Source: Sediminicola arcticus (GTDB taxonomy: Bacteria; Bacteroidota; Bacteroidia; Flavobacteriales; Flavobacteriaceae). Taken from it: DNA of 64,000 nt. The notes under the pieces are model-generated. The model did no database searches. It was not told where the DNA came from and saw nothing but the letters and a program-made list of their open reading frames with translations. The first letter of the stretch is position 1. Each line of letters opens with the position of its first letter. Shown here piece after piece: positions 52,621 through 62,238 of the stretch. Made by a program: the position numbers and the translations under genes. The stretch spans positions 620,001 to 684,000 of the forward strand of contig NZ_JBEXAE010000001.1 in assembly GCF_040566695.1 (NCBI RefSeq), read 5' to 3'.

Positions 52621-53913
52621 ATGAAATACGATCTTATACCCAATTCATTATTTATTAAAAATCGGAAAAAATTTATGGCTCAAATGAAGCCAAAGAGTAT
52701 TGCGGTTTTCAATTCCAATGATGTATACCCCATAGGTGCAGACAGTACCTTGGCCTTTGAACAACATAGAGATATTTTTTATCTAAGTGGAGCCGATCAG
52801 GAAGAAACCATATTGCTGCTTTTTCCAGATGCGTTGGATACAAAACATAGGGAAATCTTGTTCGTGACCGAGACCAATGCCCATATTGCTGTTTGGGAAG
52901 GAGAAAAACTAACCAAGGAAAAAGCTACAGAAGTCTCAGGAATACAAACTATTTATTGGTTGAGTGATTTCGATAAGATATTTTTTGACCTTATGACAGA
53001 GGCCGAAATTATTTACTTGAATACTAATGAGCATTACCGTCAAGCCGTGGTCACCGAAACACGTGAAGATCGTTTCATTCAAAAATGCAAGCTAAACTTC
53101 CCAGCCCACCTATGGGCAAAAAGCAATCCGATTCTACAGGAAATCAGGGGGATTAAAGAGCCTGAGGAATTAGATATCATGCAGACCGCATGTAATATTA
53201 CAGACAAGGGCTTTAGAAGGTTGTTGGGTTTTGTAAAACCAGGAGTTTGGGAATACGAGATAGAGGCAGAGCTGATGCACGAATTTTTAAGGAATAAATC
53301 CAAAGGATTTGCCTACACTCCTATCATCGCTTCAGGCAACAATGCCAATGTGCTACACTACGTAGTCAATAACCAACAGTGCAAGGATGGCGATTTATTG
53401 TTAATGGATGTTGCTGCAGAATATGCTAATTATTCCAGTGATCTTAGTAGGACCATCCCTGTTAACGGAAAATTTACAGACCGTCAAAAAGCTGTTTACC
53501 AAGCGGTGCTTCGAGTTAAAAAGGAGGCAACCAAGATGTTGGTGCCCGGAACTATTTGGGCAGAATACCATAAAGAAGTAGGACACCTGATGACCTCTGA
53601 ACTTCTTGGTTTAGGATTGTTGGACAAGGCCGATGTGCAAAATGAAACTAAAGATTGGCCTGCCTATAAGAAATACTTTATGCATGGTACAAGTCATCAT
53701 ATTGGATTGAATACCCATGATTATGGTCTATTAAAAACTCCAATGAAGGCGAATATGGTTTTCACGGTGGAACCTGGAATTTATATTCCTAAAGAAGGTT
53801 TTGGAATCCGCTTGGAAGATGATGTAGTTATCCAAGAAAAAGGGGAGCCTTTTAATTTAATGGCCAATATCCCCATTGAAGTTGAAGAGATTGAGTCGAT
53901 AATGAATCAATAA
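52621..53913 (+). CDS. Aminopeptidase P family metallopeptidase (M24B)
   Basis: The 430-residue protein has the N-terminal creatinase-like domain and a pita-bread catalytic domain. The five metal ligands are visible: two Asp in LLLMDVAAEYANYSSDLSRTIP, His in MHGTSHHIGLNTHDYG, Glu in FTVEPGIYIP, and Glu in GIRLEDDVVIQ. It removes N-terminal residues before proline using two divalent metal ions. It is cytoplasmic, without a signal peptide, and followed by a strong terminator. Confidence 0.94.
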   Translation: MKYDLIPNSLFIKNRKKFMAQMKPKSIAVFNSNDVYPIGADSTLAFEQHRDIFYLSGADQEETILLLFPDALDTKHREILFVTETNAHIAVWEGEKLTKEKATEVSGIQTIYWLSDFDKIFFDLMTEAEIIYLNTNEHYRQAVVTETREDRFIQKCKLNFPAHLWAKSNPILQEIRGIKEPEELDIMQTACNITDKGFRRLLGFVKPGVWEYEIEAELMHEFLRNKSKGFAYTPIIASGNNANVLHYVVNNQQCKDGDLLLMDVAAEYANYSSDLSRTIPVNGKFTDRQKAVYQAVLRVKKEATKMLVPGTIWAEYHKEVGHLMTSELLGLGLLDKADVQNETKDWPAYKKYFMHGTSHHIGLNTHDYGLLKTPMKANMVFTVEPGIYIPKEGFGIRLEDDVVIQEKGEPFNLMANIPIEVEEIESIMNQ

Positions 53914-53949
53914 ATCTTTCAGATATAGTTTAGCTTTAAGTTGAGTTAA

Positions 53950-53978
53950 AAATGAGGGGCTTTTTTAGTCCCTCATTT
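53950..53978. terminator. Intrinsic terminator between convergent genes
   Basis: AAATGAGGGGCT pairs with AGTCCCTCATTT (one G-T) around a loop of five T. It lies between the aminopeptidase and brnQ genes, which converge. Confidence 0.9.
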
Positions 53979-53983
53979 CTTAT

Positions 53984-55279
53984 TTAAGAAATCACTTTCC
54001 TAGGGTTTTTTGGGGGCTGATTTTTAATAAGATTCACGATTATAAAAGTAACAAAAGCAGGCAAGACCCATCCCAGACTATAATCGCTTAATGGAATAAA
54101 GGGGTTTATCTTTTCCATATAAGTCCCAAGGCTTATGCTGTTCATAAAGTCGGGAACACTAAAAATGGTAGTCATTAATATCACTGCTTTAAAAACAAAG
54201 GCCGAGGCCCATTTCTCTGGCACCACATTCAATAAGATTAATACTATAGTTATAGGATATATAAACATGAGGGCGGGCAATGCCACTGCTATGATATAGG
54301 CCACATCAAATTGCCCCATGAGGACTCCTAAAAGACATCCAATGACTGCAGTGATATTATAGGCAAGTTGTGATTCTGAAAATCTTGATTTTATAAAGTC
54401 GGCAGTACCTGTTACTATTCCTACCGCTGTAGTAAAACAAGCCAAGCTCACTAAAAGGCTTAAAAAAAGGTTGGCAGTACCGCCGAGGGTTTTAATACTA
54501 ATACCGGTCAGTAAAGCTACACGGGTGATTTCAGGATCAAAACTGTCGAACATCAAGGTTCCGGTAAAAATCAATCCTGCATAGATCAAAAAGAGGGCTA
54601 AGCCTCCCAACCACCCTGCGCGCCGGATAAGACTTCTTTTTTCAGCGTAGGAAGCAGTACTCTTTAAATTGATGGAAACAATGATCACACCTCCTACAAC
54701 TACCGCGCCTATGGCATCAAATGTCTGGTAGCCTTCCAAAATTGCATCGGTAAAAGGACTTTTGAATAGGGAAATTCCAAAATTATAATCATATGAGAAT
54801 AATGTAATCCCTATAATCAAAAGCAGAATTAAGATAATAGCGGGCGTAAGCAATTTCCCAAGGATATCCAGTAATTTGGAACGGTTCATGACAAAAAGAA
54901 ACACTAGGCCAAAATAAATAATACTGGTAAGTAGGTAAGGGGTGTGAAAGAATGGTTGGATAGCAATCTCATGGGTAACGGATGCCGTCCTTGGGGAGGG
55001 CAAGCTAATGGAGATGGCGTAAATAATTAAGGAATAGACTAAGCTGAATGTTGGGGACACTTTTTTTCCGAAATCGAAGATGGTTCCCTGTAGTTTGGCG
55101 TGGGCCATAATGCCCATTATGGGAATAAGGACTGCGGAGATGCAGAACCCAAGGGTGACCAACCACCAAAGATTGCCGGATTTAAAGCCCAATAAGGATG
55201 GTAAAATTAAATTTCCTGCTCCAAAAAATAGCGAAAATAGGGCAAAGGCAGTGATTAAGGTTTCTTTGGTCTTATTCAT
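53984..55279 (-). CDS. brnQ: Branched-chain amino acid transport system II carrier protein
   Basis: The 431-residue protein has about twelve membrane segments and the BrnQ/LIVCS opening FALFSLFFGAGNLILPSLLG, followed by the unwound-helix region and a later TGTADF. BrnQ takes up Leu, Ile and Val with Na+ (or H+). It is monocistronic and shares a terminator with the aminopeptidase P gene. Confidence 0.93.
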   Translation of the reverse strand: MNKTKETLITAFALFSLFFGAGNLILPSLLGFKSGNLWWLVTLGFCISAVLIPIMGIMAHAKLQGTIFDFGKKVSPTFSLVYSLIIYAISISLPSPRTASVTHEIAIQPFFHTPYLLTSIIYFGLVFLFVMNRSKLLDILGKLLTPAIILILLLIIGITLFSYDYNFGISLFKSPFTDAILEGYQTFDAIGAVVVGGVIIVSINLKSTASYAEKRSLIRRAGWLGGLALFLIYAGLIFTGTLMFDSFDPEITRVALLTGISIKTLGGTANLFLSLLVSLACFTTAVGIVTGTADFIKSRFSESQLAYNITAVIGCLLGVLMGQFDVAYIIAVALPALMFIYPITIVLILLNVVPEKWASAFVFKAVILMTTIFSVPDFMNSISLGTYMEKINPFIPLSDYSLGWVLPAFVTFIIVNLIKNQPPKNPRKVIS

Positions 55280-55548
55280 ATTTGATATAAAAATCGACCG
55301 AAAGATAGTGGAAATTCAAATACTGTAAAACGTGTAATTCATCGGATGAAAATTGGGCTTTTTTAGAAAAAAAGGAACGTTCATCGAAAAAAGTAAAAAA
55401 AACATCCGTTTTATCAAATATAACCGTAACTAGAGACGTTGTTAAATGAAAGCAGTTCAATGAGTTGCTATTACCCCGAAGAAACCTAGTCTAATTTTTG
55501 CATTTAAGGCCCCAAACCGATCCAATGCACACCTAAAACACCTACATT

Positions 55549-55803
55549 ATGAAAAAAGTATTTTCTAACTACGGCTCAAAGCTCAACTCCTTTTGCTGCG
55601 GCATTTTTGGACATCACTACGCGGTATCAAAAAGAGTTACCTTTCACATTAAGGAGTATAAATGTATCCACTGTCAAAATGAAATGACCACGGATGTTAG
55701 TGGTAATCTTTCTAGGTTGACACCTGAACGACAGGATATCAACAATACCCTTGAACATTTATATCAGAAAAGGCATAGGACTACTGCTCAGCAGGTAGCC
55801 TAA
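55549..55803 (+). CDS. Small conserved Cys/His protein, unknown function
   Basis: The 84-residue product has paired cysteines at 16-17 and at 39/42 (CIHC), with His22-His23 (GHHY) between them, consistent with a small zinc site. A basic patch (SKRVTFHIKEYK) and a C-terminal helix (INNTLEHLYQKRHRTT) follow. I recall similar small proteins in many Flavobacteriaceae but no characterised member. Its stop abuts the thiL stop on the opposite strand, with no space for a terminator. Confidence 0.65.
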   Translation: MKKVFSNYGSKLNSFCCGIFGHHYAVSKRVTFHIKEYKCIHCQNEMTTDVSGNLSRLTPERQDINNTLEHLYQKRHRTTAQQVA

Positions 55804-56853
55804 TCAGTCATTGGAAAACGAATTCCAGCCCTGAGCGGTCAAAGGAATTTTTGTATTATTCCTGGAGATTAAATGCGCCCCTTCGTTTTGATCTGTCATG
55901 TGCCCCACGACAGTTAAATTGGGATTGCCTTTTATTTTCAGGAATTCTTTTTGATCTATAGTGAACAAAAGCTCGTAGTCCTCACCTCCACTGAGCGCAA
56001 CCATGGTGCTGTCAATGTTAAATTCCTCACAGGCAGCTATTACAGTAGGATCTAAAGGAATTTTATCCTCGTATAAATTACATCCTACCCCACTCTGCTT
56101 ACATAAATGCAATATTTCCGACGAAAGTCCGTCACTTATATCGATCATAGAGGTGGGTTTTACACCTAGGGTTTCCAATATTTTAACAATATCCTCTCTA
56201 GCCTCTGGTTTTAATTGGCGCTCTACAATATAAGTATACATAGAAAGGTCTGGATTGCTATGAGGGTTCACTTTAAAGACCTCTTTTTCCCGCTCCAAGA
56301 CCTGTAACCCACAATAGGCGGCTCCCAAATCCCCAGAAACTACCAAGAGGTCGTTTGGTTTTGCGCCATTTCTGTAGGTGATATTTTCTTCTATTGCCTC
56401 TCCAATGGCGGTGATGCTGACCAACATACCCTTGGTAGACGAAGTGGTATCTCCGCCTACAACATCTACTTTGTATAATTCGGCAGCTAGGGCAACGCCA
56501 CTATAAAACTCTTCCAAAGCCTCTAATGGAAAACGGTTGGAAACAGCCATGGAAACAGTTATTTGGGTAGGTTTAGCATTCATGGCATAAATATCGGATA
56601 GGTTCACCATCACGGATTTGTAGCCTAAGTGTTTAAGAGGCATATAGCTGAGGTCAAAATGAACACCTTCAATTAATAAATCCGTTGAAATAATGGCCTT
56701 CTTATCTTTAAAATCCAAGACTGCAGCATCATCGCCAATTCCTTTGATTGAGGATTCGTTTTTTAGGGTGAAATTTTTGGTCAGGTGTTCTATCAATCCA
56801 AATTCTCCCAAAGACTCCAACGATGTTTTTTCTGTGTTTTTATTTTCAAGCAT
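55804..56853 (-). CDS. thiL: Thiamine-monophosphate kinase
   Basis: The 349-residue protein has the PurM/ThiL ATP-binding motifs: GIGDDAAVL, the metal-binding ISTDLLIEGVHFDLSYMPLKHLGYKSVMVNLSDIYAM, GGDTTSS, DISDGLSSEILHL and ALSGGEDYELLF. It phosphorylates thiamine phosphate to thiamine diphosphate. No other thiamine genes are near. The gene converges with the small Cys/His gene. Confidence 0.95.
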   Translation of the reverse strand: MLENKNTEKTSLESLGEFGLIEHLTKNFTLKNESSIKGIGDDAAVLDFKDKKAIISTDLLIEGVHFDLSYMPLKHLGYKSVMVNLSDIYAMNAKPTQITVSMAVSNRFPLEALEEFYSGVALAAELYKVDVVGGDTTSSTKGMLVSITAIGEAIEENITYRNGAKPNDLLVVSGDLGAAYCGLQVLEREKEVFKVNPHSNPDLSMYTYIVERQLKPEAREDIVKILETLGVKPTSMIDISDGLSSEILHLCKQSGVGCNLYEDKIPLDPTVIAACEEFNIDSTMVALSGGEDYELLFTIDQKEFLKIKGNPNLTVVGHMTDQNEGAHLISRNNTKIPLTAQGWNSFSND

Positions 56854-57095
56854 GCTGCAAAAATAAGTAGGATAAATGTGATAAAGAACCTTTTATATCC
56901 ATAAACTACTAATGTTTTCATAAACAAGTGAATAACGGTATGATAATTTTGTAAGTTACCGATTAAGGAAAATGGTTTTACTTGCGAATTCTAGTAATTT
57001 TAGGAGCCTTTCTTCGACCAATTGAAATAGATAAAGTTTATACAGTAATTCGTTATAATAATGGTAGGAAGTATGGCAAAACCTTACATATACAC

Positions 57096-57103
57096 TATAT
57101 TTG
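57096..57103 (+). promoter_or_regulatory. -7 element of the suf operon promoter
   Basis: TATATTTG is a perfect -7 element 29 bp before the sufA ATG. The -33 position has no TTTG. Confidence 0.5.
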
Positions 57104-57132
57104 TAAATTATTTAGAATAAATCCAATTAGAT

Positions 57133-57462
57133 ATGATTAAAGTATCGGAAACGGCTAAAAATAGAGTGGTCTCTCTAATGACTGAGGGCGGCTATAACGC
57201 GGAAAAGGATTATGTCCGCGTGGGCGTAAAAAGCGGAGGTTGCAGTGGCTTGTCCTACGACCTAACTTTTGACAATAAAATTGAGGAATCAGATAAAATA
57301 TTTGAGGATAACGCCGTAAAAATCATTGTGGATAAAAAGAGCTTTTTGTACCTGGTGGGAACTACCTTGGAATACTCAGGGGGTCTTAATGGGAAAGGGT
57401 TTGTATTCAATAATCCTAATGCACAGAGGACCTGTGGATGTGGCGAAAGCTTTTCATTGTAA
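57133..57462 (+). CDS. sufA: A-type Fe-S cluster carrier protein
   Basis: The 109-residue protein has the three cysteines of A-type carriers: one in SGGCSGLSYDL and two in RTCGCGESF. It accepts clusters from SufBCD and hands them to apo-proteins. It is the first gene of the suf cluster, 61 bp before sufB. Database names vary (SufA, IscA, ErpA); position favours SufA. Confidence 0.93.
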   Translation: MIKVSETAKNRVVSLMTEGGYNAEKDYVRVGVKSGGCSGLSYDLTFDNKIEESDKIFEDNAVKIIVDKKSFLYLVGTTLEYSGGLNGKGFVFNNPNAQRTCGCGESFSL

Positions 57463-57523
57463 CAAGAGTTTGCGGAATAAACAATAATATGTAAAATCCC
57501 TTTTTGGGAGTAAATTTGCTAAT

Positions 57524-58969
57524 ATGGCATATACAGAGGAAGAATTAAAGAAGGAGCTGGAGACCAAAGAATATGAATATGGTTTTTACACGGATATAGA
57601 ATCGGACACCTTTCCAAAAGGTCTTAACGAAGAAATTGTTGTGGCCATTTCTAGAAAGAAAGAGGAGCCACAATGGATGACCGACTGGAGATTGGAAGCT
57701 TTCCGTGCTTGGAAGGAAATGATAGAACCGGAATGGGCCAATGTCCATTACACCAAACCTGATTTCCAAAATATTTCATATTATTCAGCGCCGAACAAAA
57801 AGCCTAAATATGACAGTTTGGATGAGGTAGATCCTGAATTATTGGAGACCTTCAAAAAATTGGGGATCTCTGTGGATGAGCAAAAAATGCTTTCAGGGGT
57901 TGCTGTTGATATTGTTATGGATTCGGTTTCAGTAGCTACAACTTTTAAAAAGACTTTGGGAGAAAAAGGAATTATTTTCTGCTCTATTTCAGAGGCTATT
58001 AGGGAACATCCCGAATTGGTGCGTAAGCATTTAGGAACAGTTGTGCCTCAAAAGGATAACTATTATGCCGCATTGAATTCTGCGGTATTTTCCGATGGGT
58101 CATTCTGCTATATCCCTAAGGGGGTTCGTTGCCCAATGGAGCTTTCTACTTACTTTAGGATCAACCAAGCCGGTACTGGCCAGTTCGAGAGAACGTTGGT
58201 GGTAGCGGATGAAGGAAGTTATGTTAGTTACTTGGAAGGGTGTACCGCACCGTCCAGAGATGAAAACCAATTACATGCCGCAGTAGTAGAACTTATTGCT
58301 ATGGACGATGCGGAAATAAAATATTCTACCGTGCAAAACTGGTTCCCCGGAAATAAAGAAGGAAAAGGAGGGGTTTACAATTTTGTAACCAAAAGAGGTT
58401 TGTGTGAAAAAAATGCCAAAATTTCCTGGACACAGGTAGAAACCGGTTCTGCGGTAACTTGGAAATACCCTTCTTGTATTTTGAAAGGGGACAACTCTAT
58501 TGGAGAATTTTATTCTATCGCCGTAACCAATAACCATCAACAAGCGGACACAGGAACCAAAATGATCCACTTAGGAAAGAATACTAGAAGTACTATTATT
58601 TCCAAAGGTATTTCTGCAGGGAAATCTCAAAACAGTTACCGAGGTTTGGTACAGGTAAATAGTAGGGCAGAAAACGCCAGAAACTTTTCACAGTGCGATT
58701 CCCTATTAATGGGTAACGAATGTGGGGCCCATACCTTCCCGTATATTGAGGTTAAAAACAAAACAGCCCAGATAGAACACGAGGCCACGACCAGTAAGAT
58801 TGGAGAAGACCAGATTTTCTATTGCAACCAGAGGGGTATCAATACCGAAAAAGCCATCGCCCTTATCGTGAACGGCTTTAGCAAGGAGGTATTGAACAAG
58901 TTGCCGATGGAATTTGCAGTGGAAGCACAAAAATTATTGGAAATCAGTTTAGAAGGATCTGTAGGATAA
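57524..58969 (+). CDS. sufB: Fe-S cluster assembly protein SufB
   Basis: The 481-residue protein shows the SufB pattern VPQKDNYYAALNSAVFSDGSFCYIPKGVRCPMELSTYFRIN, CTAPSRDENQLHAAVVELIAMDDAEIKYSTVQNWF, and the conserved Cys and His residues of the assembly site (QCDSLLMGNECGAHTFPYI and QIEHEATTSKIGEDQIFYCNQRG). SufB is the scaffold part of SufBC2D. An unusual gene follows before sufC. Confidence 0.97.
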   Translation: MAYTEEELKKELETKEYEYGFYTDIESDTFPKGLNEEIVVAISRKKEEPQWMTDWRLEAFRAWKEMIEPEWANVHYTKPDFQNISYYSAPNKKPKYDSLDEVDPELLETFKKLGISVDEQKMLSGVAVDIVMDSVSVATTFKKTLGEKGIIFCSISEAIREHPELVRKHLGTVVPQKDNYYAALNSAVFSDGSFCYIPKGVRCPMELSTYFRINQAGTGQFERTLVVADEGSYVSYLEGCTAPSRDENQLHAAVVELIAMDDAEIKYSTVQNWFPGNKEGKGGVYNFVTKRGLCEKNAKISWTQVETGSAVTWKYPSCILKGDNSIGEFYSIAVTNNHQQADTGTKMIHLGKNTRSTIISKGISAGKSQNSYRGLVQVNSRAENARNFSQCDSLLMGNECGAHTFPYIEVKNKTAQIEHEATTSKIGEDQIFYCNQRGINTEKAIALIVNGFSKEVLNKLPMEFAVEAQKLLEISLEGSVG

Positions 58970-58989
58970 ATTAAAGGCGATGCAATTTC

Positions 58990-59003
58990 TAGAACGCGTT
59001 CTA
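58990..59003. promoter_or_regulatory. 14-bp perfect palindrome in the sufB-MBL gap
   Basis: TAGAACGCGTTCTA is fully self-complementary and lies 41 bp before the MBL gene start. The following TAAATTTTG resembles a -7 element with one extra base. This may mark an internal, regulated promoter. Confidence 0.45.
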
Positions 59004-59043
59004 AATTTTGCTGATTAGATAATGTGAAACACTAAAAGTGAAA

Positions 59044-59913
59044 ATGAAAAGAGTATTAATGCTAATTATGGTGCTTGCAGCTATTTCTTGCAAGGAAACT
59101 AAAAAAGAAAATCAGGAAAATCCTGTTGTTGAGGAAGTAGCGAAACCTGAAATAAAATTGTATGCGTTTGATGGGGGTACGGTGATGGCCAACAATTTAA
59201 ATCTGTTTGCCCAAGGTGATACCTATAAAGGAGAAAGTAAGGAATTAAGTGATGCTTTCTTTGTTATTGTGCACCCAAAAGGTACTTTATTGTGGGATAC
59301 TGGACTTCCGGAAATGTTGGTGGGGAATGACCCATATACAACTCCAGATGGCAGCTTTACCATTTCAAGAAAGGACAGCACCTTGCAACAATTGAAATCC
59401 ATCGGACTTGATTCTTCAAACGTGGACATCATAGCCTTTTCACATATTCATTTTGATCATACTGGAGGTGCAAATCATTTTCCAAATGCAAAATGGTTGA
59501 TCCAACAAACCGAGGAGGACTTTATCAATAGTGATGCCATTAAGGGCAATAGTTTTTATGCTCCGGATTCGTTTTCAAAATTGAAAAATAAAAAGATTTT
59601 GAACGGGGATTATGATGTCTTTGGAGATGGCACTGTTGTGATTAAATATTACCCAGGACATACAGCAGGGCATCAGACCTTATTTTTAGATTTGCCCAAT
59701 GAAGGTCCTACTATGCTATCAGGAGATATCTATCATTTTGAGGCCAACCGAGAAAACGGTATTGTACCACAATTTAATTATGATATCCCAGAAAGTGAGG
59801 CCAGTATAAAAGCTTTTGAGGAATTTGTTAAGGAAAAGAATGCCAAAGTATATATTCAACATGATAAGGGAAATTTTGACAGTATGCCAAAATCCCCTAA
59901 CTATTTAAATTAA
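59044..59913 (+). CDS. MBL-fold metallohydrolase lipoprotein, lactonase-like, inside the suf operon
   Basis: Starting at the ATG at 59044, the protein has a signal peptide and lipobox ISC. The metallo-beta-lactamase zinc ligands are all in place: HIHFDH, the later GHTAGH, and the bridging Asp in LSGDIYHFEAN. The overall order (AFDGG, LWDTGLPE, HFDHTGG) is that of the N-acyl-homoserine lactonase group of MBL proteins. It acts outside the cytoplasm, if it is exported as predicted. It ends 5 bp before sufC and so is likely co-transcribed with sufCD, but no Suf role is known. Confidence 0.88.
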   Translation: MKRVLMLIMVLAAISCKETKKENQENPVVEEVAKPEIKLYAFDGGTVMANNLNLFAQGDTYKGESKELSDAFFVIVHPKGTLLWDTGLPEMLVGNDPYTTPDGSFTISRKDSTLQQLKSIGLDSSNVDIIAFSHIHFDHTGGANHFPNAKWLIQQTEEDFINSDAIKGNSFYAPDSFSKLKNKKILNGDYDVFGDGTVVIKYYPGHTAGHQTLFLDLPNEGPTMLSGDIYHFEANRENGIVPQFNYDIPESEASIKAFEEFVKEKNAKVYIQHDKGNFDSMPKSPNYLN

Positions 59914-59918
59914 GAAAC

Positions 59919-60671
59919 ATGCTTAAAATCAATAACCTACATGCAAGTGTAGAAGACAAAGAGATACTAAAAGGGATTAACTTAGAGGTGAAGGCTGGAG
60001 AGGTGCATGCCATAATGGGTCCAAACGGATCTGGTAAAAGTACGTTGGCTTCTGTCATAGCCGGATCAGGAGAGTTCGAGATAACAAAGGGTTCGGTAGA
60101 AATGGAAGGTGAGGATATGGAAGATTTGTCACCAGAAGAAAGAGCTCACAAGGGAGTTTTCCTTTCTTTCCAATATCCTGTGGAGATTCCAGGGGTGTCC
60201 GTTACCAATTTTATGAAAACGGCCATTAATGAAACTCGTAAAGCCAATGGCCTAGAAGATATGCCCGCTAGTGAAATGTTGAAGTTGATCCGTGAAAAAT
60301 CAGAACTTTTGGAGATCGACCGTAAATTCTTGTCCCGCTCCTTGAACGAAGGATTTTCAGGTGGGGAGAAAAAACGCAATGAAATTTTCCAAATGGCGAT
60401 GTTGGAACCAAAATTGGCCATCCTAGATGAAACCGATTCAGGATTGGACATTGATGCCCTTCGTATTGTTGCCAATGGGGTAAACAAATTGAAGAGCAAG
60501 GATAATGCGGTGATCGTTATCACCCACTACCAGCGTTTGTTAGACTATATTGTTCCTGATTTTGTGCATGTATTGCATAATGGAAAAATTGTTAAATCCG
60601 GGGGCAAGGAATTGGCCATGGAATTGGAAGAAAAAGGATACGACTGGTTAAAACCAGAAACAGCAGTATAA
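59919..60671 (+). CDS. sufC: Fe-S cluster assembly ATPase SufC
   Basis: The 250-residue ABC-type ATPase has Walker A GPNGSGKST, signature FSGGEKKRNEIFQM and Walker B LAILDETDSGLD, with the SufC-specific DIDALRIVANGVN. It drives conformational changes of SufBC2D for cluster assembly. It is 70 bp from sufD. Confidence 0.97.
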   Translation: MLKINNLHASVEDKEILKGINLEVKAGEVHAIMGPNGSGKSTLASVIAGSGEFEITKGSVEMEGEDMEDLSPEERAHKGVFLSFQYPVEIPGVSVTNFMKTAINETRKANGLEDMPASEMLKLIREKSELLEIDRKFLSRSLNEGFSGGEKKRNEIFQMAMLEPKLAILDETDSGLDIDALRIVANGVNKLKSKDNAVIVITHYQRLLDYIVPDFVHVLHNGKIVKSGGKELAMELEEKGYDWLKPETAV

Positions 60672-60741
60672 AAGTAGTGAACAGCAGCGCTTTTGGCAGA
60701 TGCGTCTTCCAAAGCAAGTTGAGAACTGAAAACCGAAAAAA

Positions 60742-62058
60742 ATGGATTTAAAAGAGAAATTGGTTTCTTCCTTTATGGCTTTCGAGAATAATGTAGATGT
60801 GGACCATCCAGTACATGATATTCGTTCTGAAGCCATTAAGAATTTTGAGATTAAAGGATTCCCTACCAAAAAAGAGGAAGCTTGGAAATATACGTCATTG
60901 AACAACTTGCTAAAAGTGGATTTCAGTGTATTTCCTAAAAAGGAAACCTCCTTGGAATATAAAGATGTAAAGAAATATTTTTTACATGAAATAGATAGTT
61001 ATAAAATTGTTTTCATAGATGGGGTCTATAGTTCCTATCTTTCAGAGACTACCCATGATGGCTTAGATATCTGTTTGATGAGTTCTGCCTTGAACAAACC
61101 AGACTACAAGGCGGTAATCGATGTGTATTTTAATAAAATAGCGTCTAAGGACGACTCATTGACCACCTTGAATACAGCTTTCAGTAAAGAAGGAGCCTAT
61201 ATCTATATCCCAAAGAATAAAGCGCCTAAAAAACCAATTGAAATCATACATTTTTCAACTGGTAATGAAGCGGCCATGATGTTACAGCCGAGAAGTTTAA
61301 TTGTTGCGGAGGAAAATGCAGAATTGCAGGTGATAGAACGCCACCAGAGTTTAACTACTAATGAGGTGTTCACCAATTCGGTGACTGAGATCTTTGCGGC
61401 CAAACGTGCCAACGTAGACTATTATAAGGTTCAGAACGATAGCAGTTCGGCTACTTTGATAGACAATACCTATATAGATCAGAAAGATAAGAGTGTTGTA
61501 AAAGTACACACCTTTTCTTTTGGCGGAAAATTGACACGTAACAATTTAAATTTCTACCAGAACGGGGAATATATAGATTCTACCATGAAAGGGGTTACCA
61601 TTTTAGGGGACAAGCAACATGTAGATCACCATACTTTGGTACACCATATAGAGCCTAACTGTGAGAGCCACCAAGATTACAAAGGTATTTATGGCGACAG
61701 TTCTACAGGAGTTTTCAACGGAAAGATCATTGTGAACAAAATTGCCCAAAAGACCAACGCCTTTCAGAAGAACAATAATATTTTGGTGAGCGATAAGGCA
61801 ACCATTAATTCAAAGCCACAATTGGAGATATTTGCGGATGACGTTAAATGTTCCCACGGTTGTACTATTGGTCAGTTAGATGAGGATGCCTTGTTCTACT
61901 TGCAGTCTAGGGGTATCCCGAAGAAAGAAGCAAGGGCCTTGTTGATGTATGCTTTCGCCAATAATGTTTTGGCCAGTGTACGGATTCCGGAATTAAAGAC
62001 AAGGATCAATAAGTTGATCGCCAATAAATTGGGCGTTAATTTAGGATTCGACCTATAA
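60742..62058 (+). CDS. sufD: Fe-S cluster assembly protein SufD
   Basis: The 438-residue protein matches SufD: FPTKKEEAWKYTSLNNLLKVDFS near the start, then a right-handed beta-helix and HHTLVHHIEPNCESHQDYKGIY, SHGCTIGQLDEDALFYLQSRGI. It pairs with SufB in the complex. It is followed by an intrinsic terminator, which separates it from sufS. Confidence 0.97.
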   Translation: MDLKEKLVSSFMAFENNVDVDHPVHDIRSEAIKNFEIKGFPTKKEEAWKYTSLNNLLKVDFSVFPKKETSLEYKDVKKYFLHEIDSYKIVFIDGVYSSYLSETTHDGLDICLMSSALNKPDYKAVIDVYFNKIASKDDSLTTLNTAFSKEGAYIYIPKNKAPKKPIEIIHFSTGNEAAMMLQPRSLIVAEENAELQVIERHQSLTTNEVFTNSVTEIFAAKRANVDYYKVQNDSSSATLIDNTYIDQKDKSVVKVHTFSFGGKLTRNNLNFYQNGEYIDSTMKGVTILGDKQHVDHHTLVHHIEPNCESHQDYKGIYGDSSTGVFNGKIIVNKIAQKTNAFQKNNNILVSDKATINSKPQLEIFADDVKCSHGCTIGQLDEDALFYLQSRGIPKKEARALLMYAFANNVLASVRIPELKTRINKLIANKLGVNLGFDL

Positions 62059-62087
62059 TTTAGGAGTACGTCAATTATTTCTTTTAG

Positions 62088-62113
62088 AAGGGGCATTTAT
62101 TGCCCCTTTTTTT
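62088..62113 (+). terminator. Intrinsic terminator after sufD
   Basis: AAGGGGCA pairs with TGCCCCTT around TTTAT and is followed by a run of T. It lies 29 bp after the sufD stop. sufS is therefore not just a read-through gene. Confidence 0.92.
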
Positions 62114-62213
62114 ATGAATACCCTTTCGGTTTCTAAACGAGAAACCTTGTCTTTTTTAGTTTATTTTAACGAATACAGAACTTTGTTTAAGCAGCATATA
62201 GTCAAATAGTTGT

Positions 62214-62221
62214 TACCTTTG
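62214..62221 (+). promoter_or_regulatory. -7 element of the sufS promoter
   Basis: TACCTTTG matches TAnnTTTG and lies 5 bp before the first possible ATG (62227). A transcript from here would begin about at that ATG, which favours the second ATG at 62239 as the true start. Confidence 0.55.
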
Positions 62222-62238
62222 TACCTATGAAAATAGCT

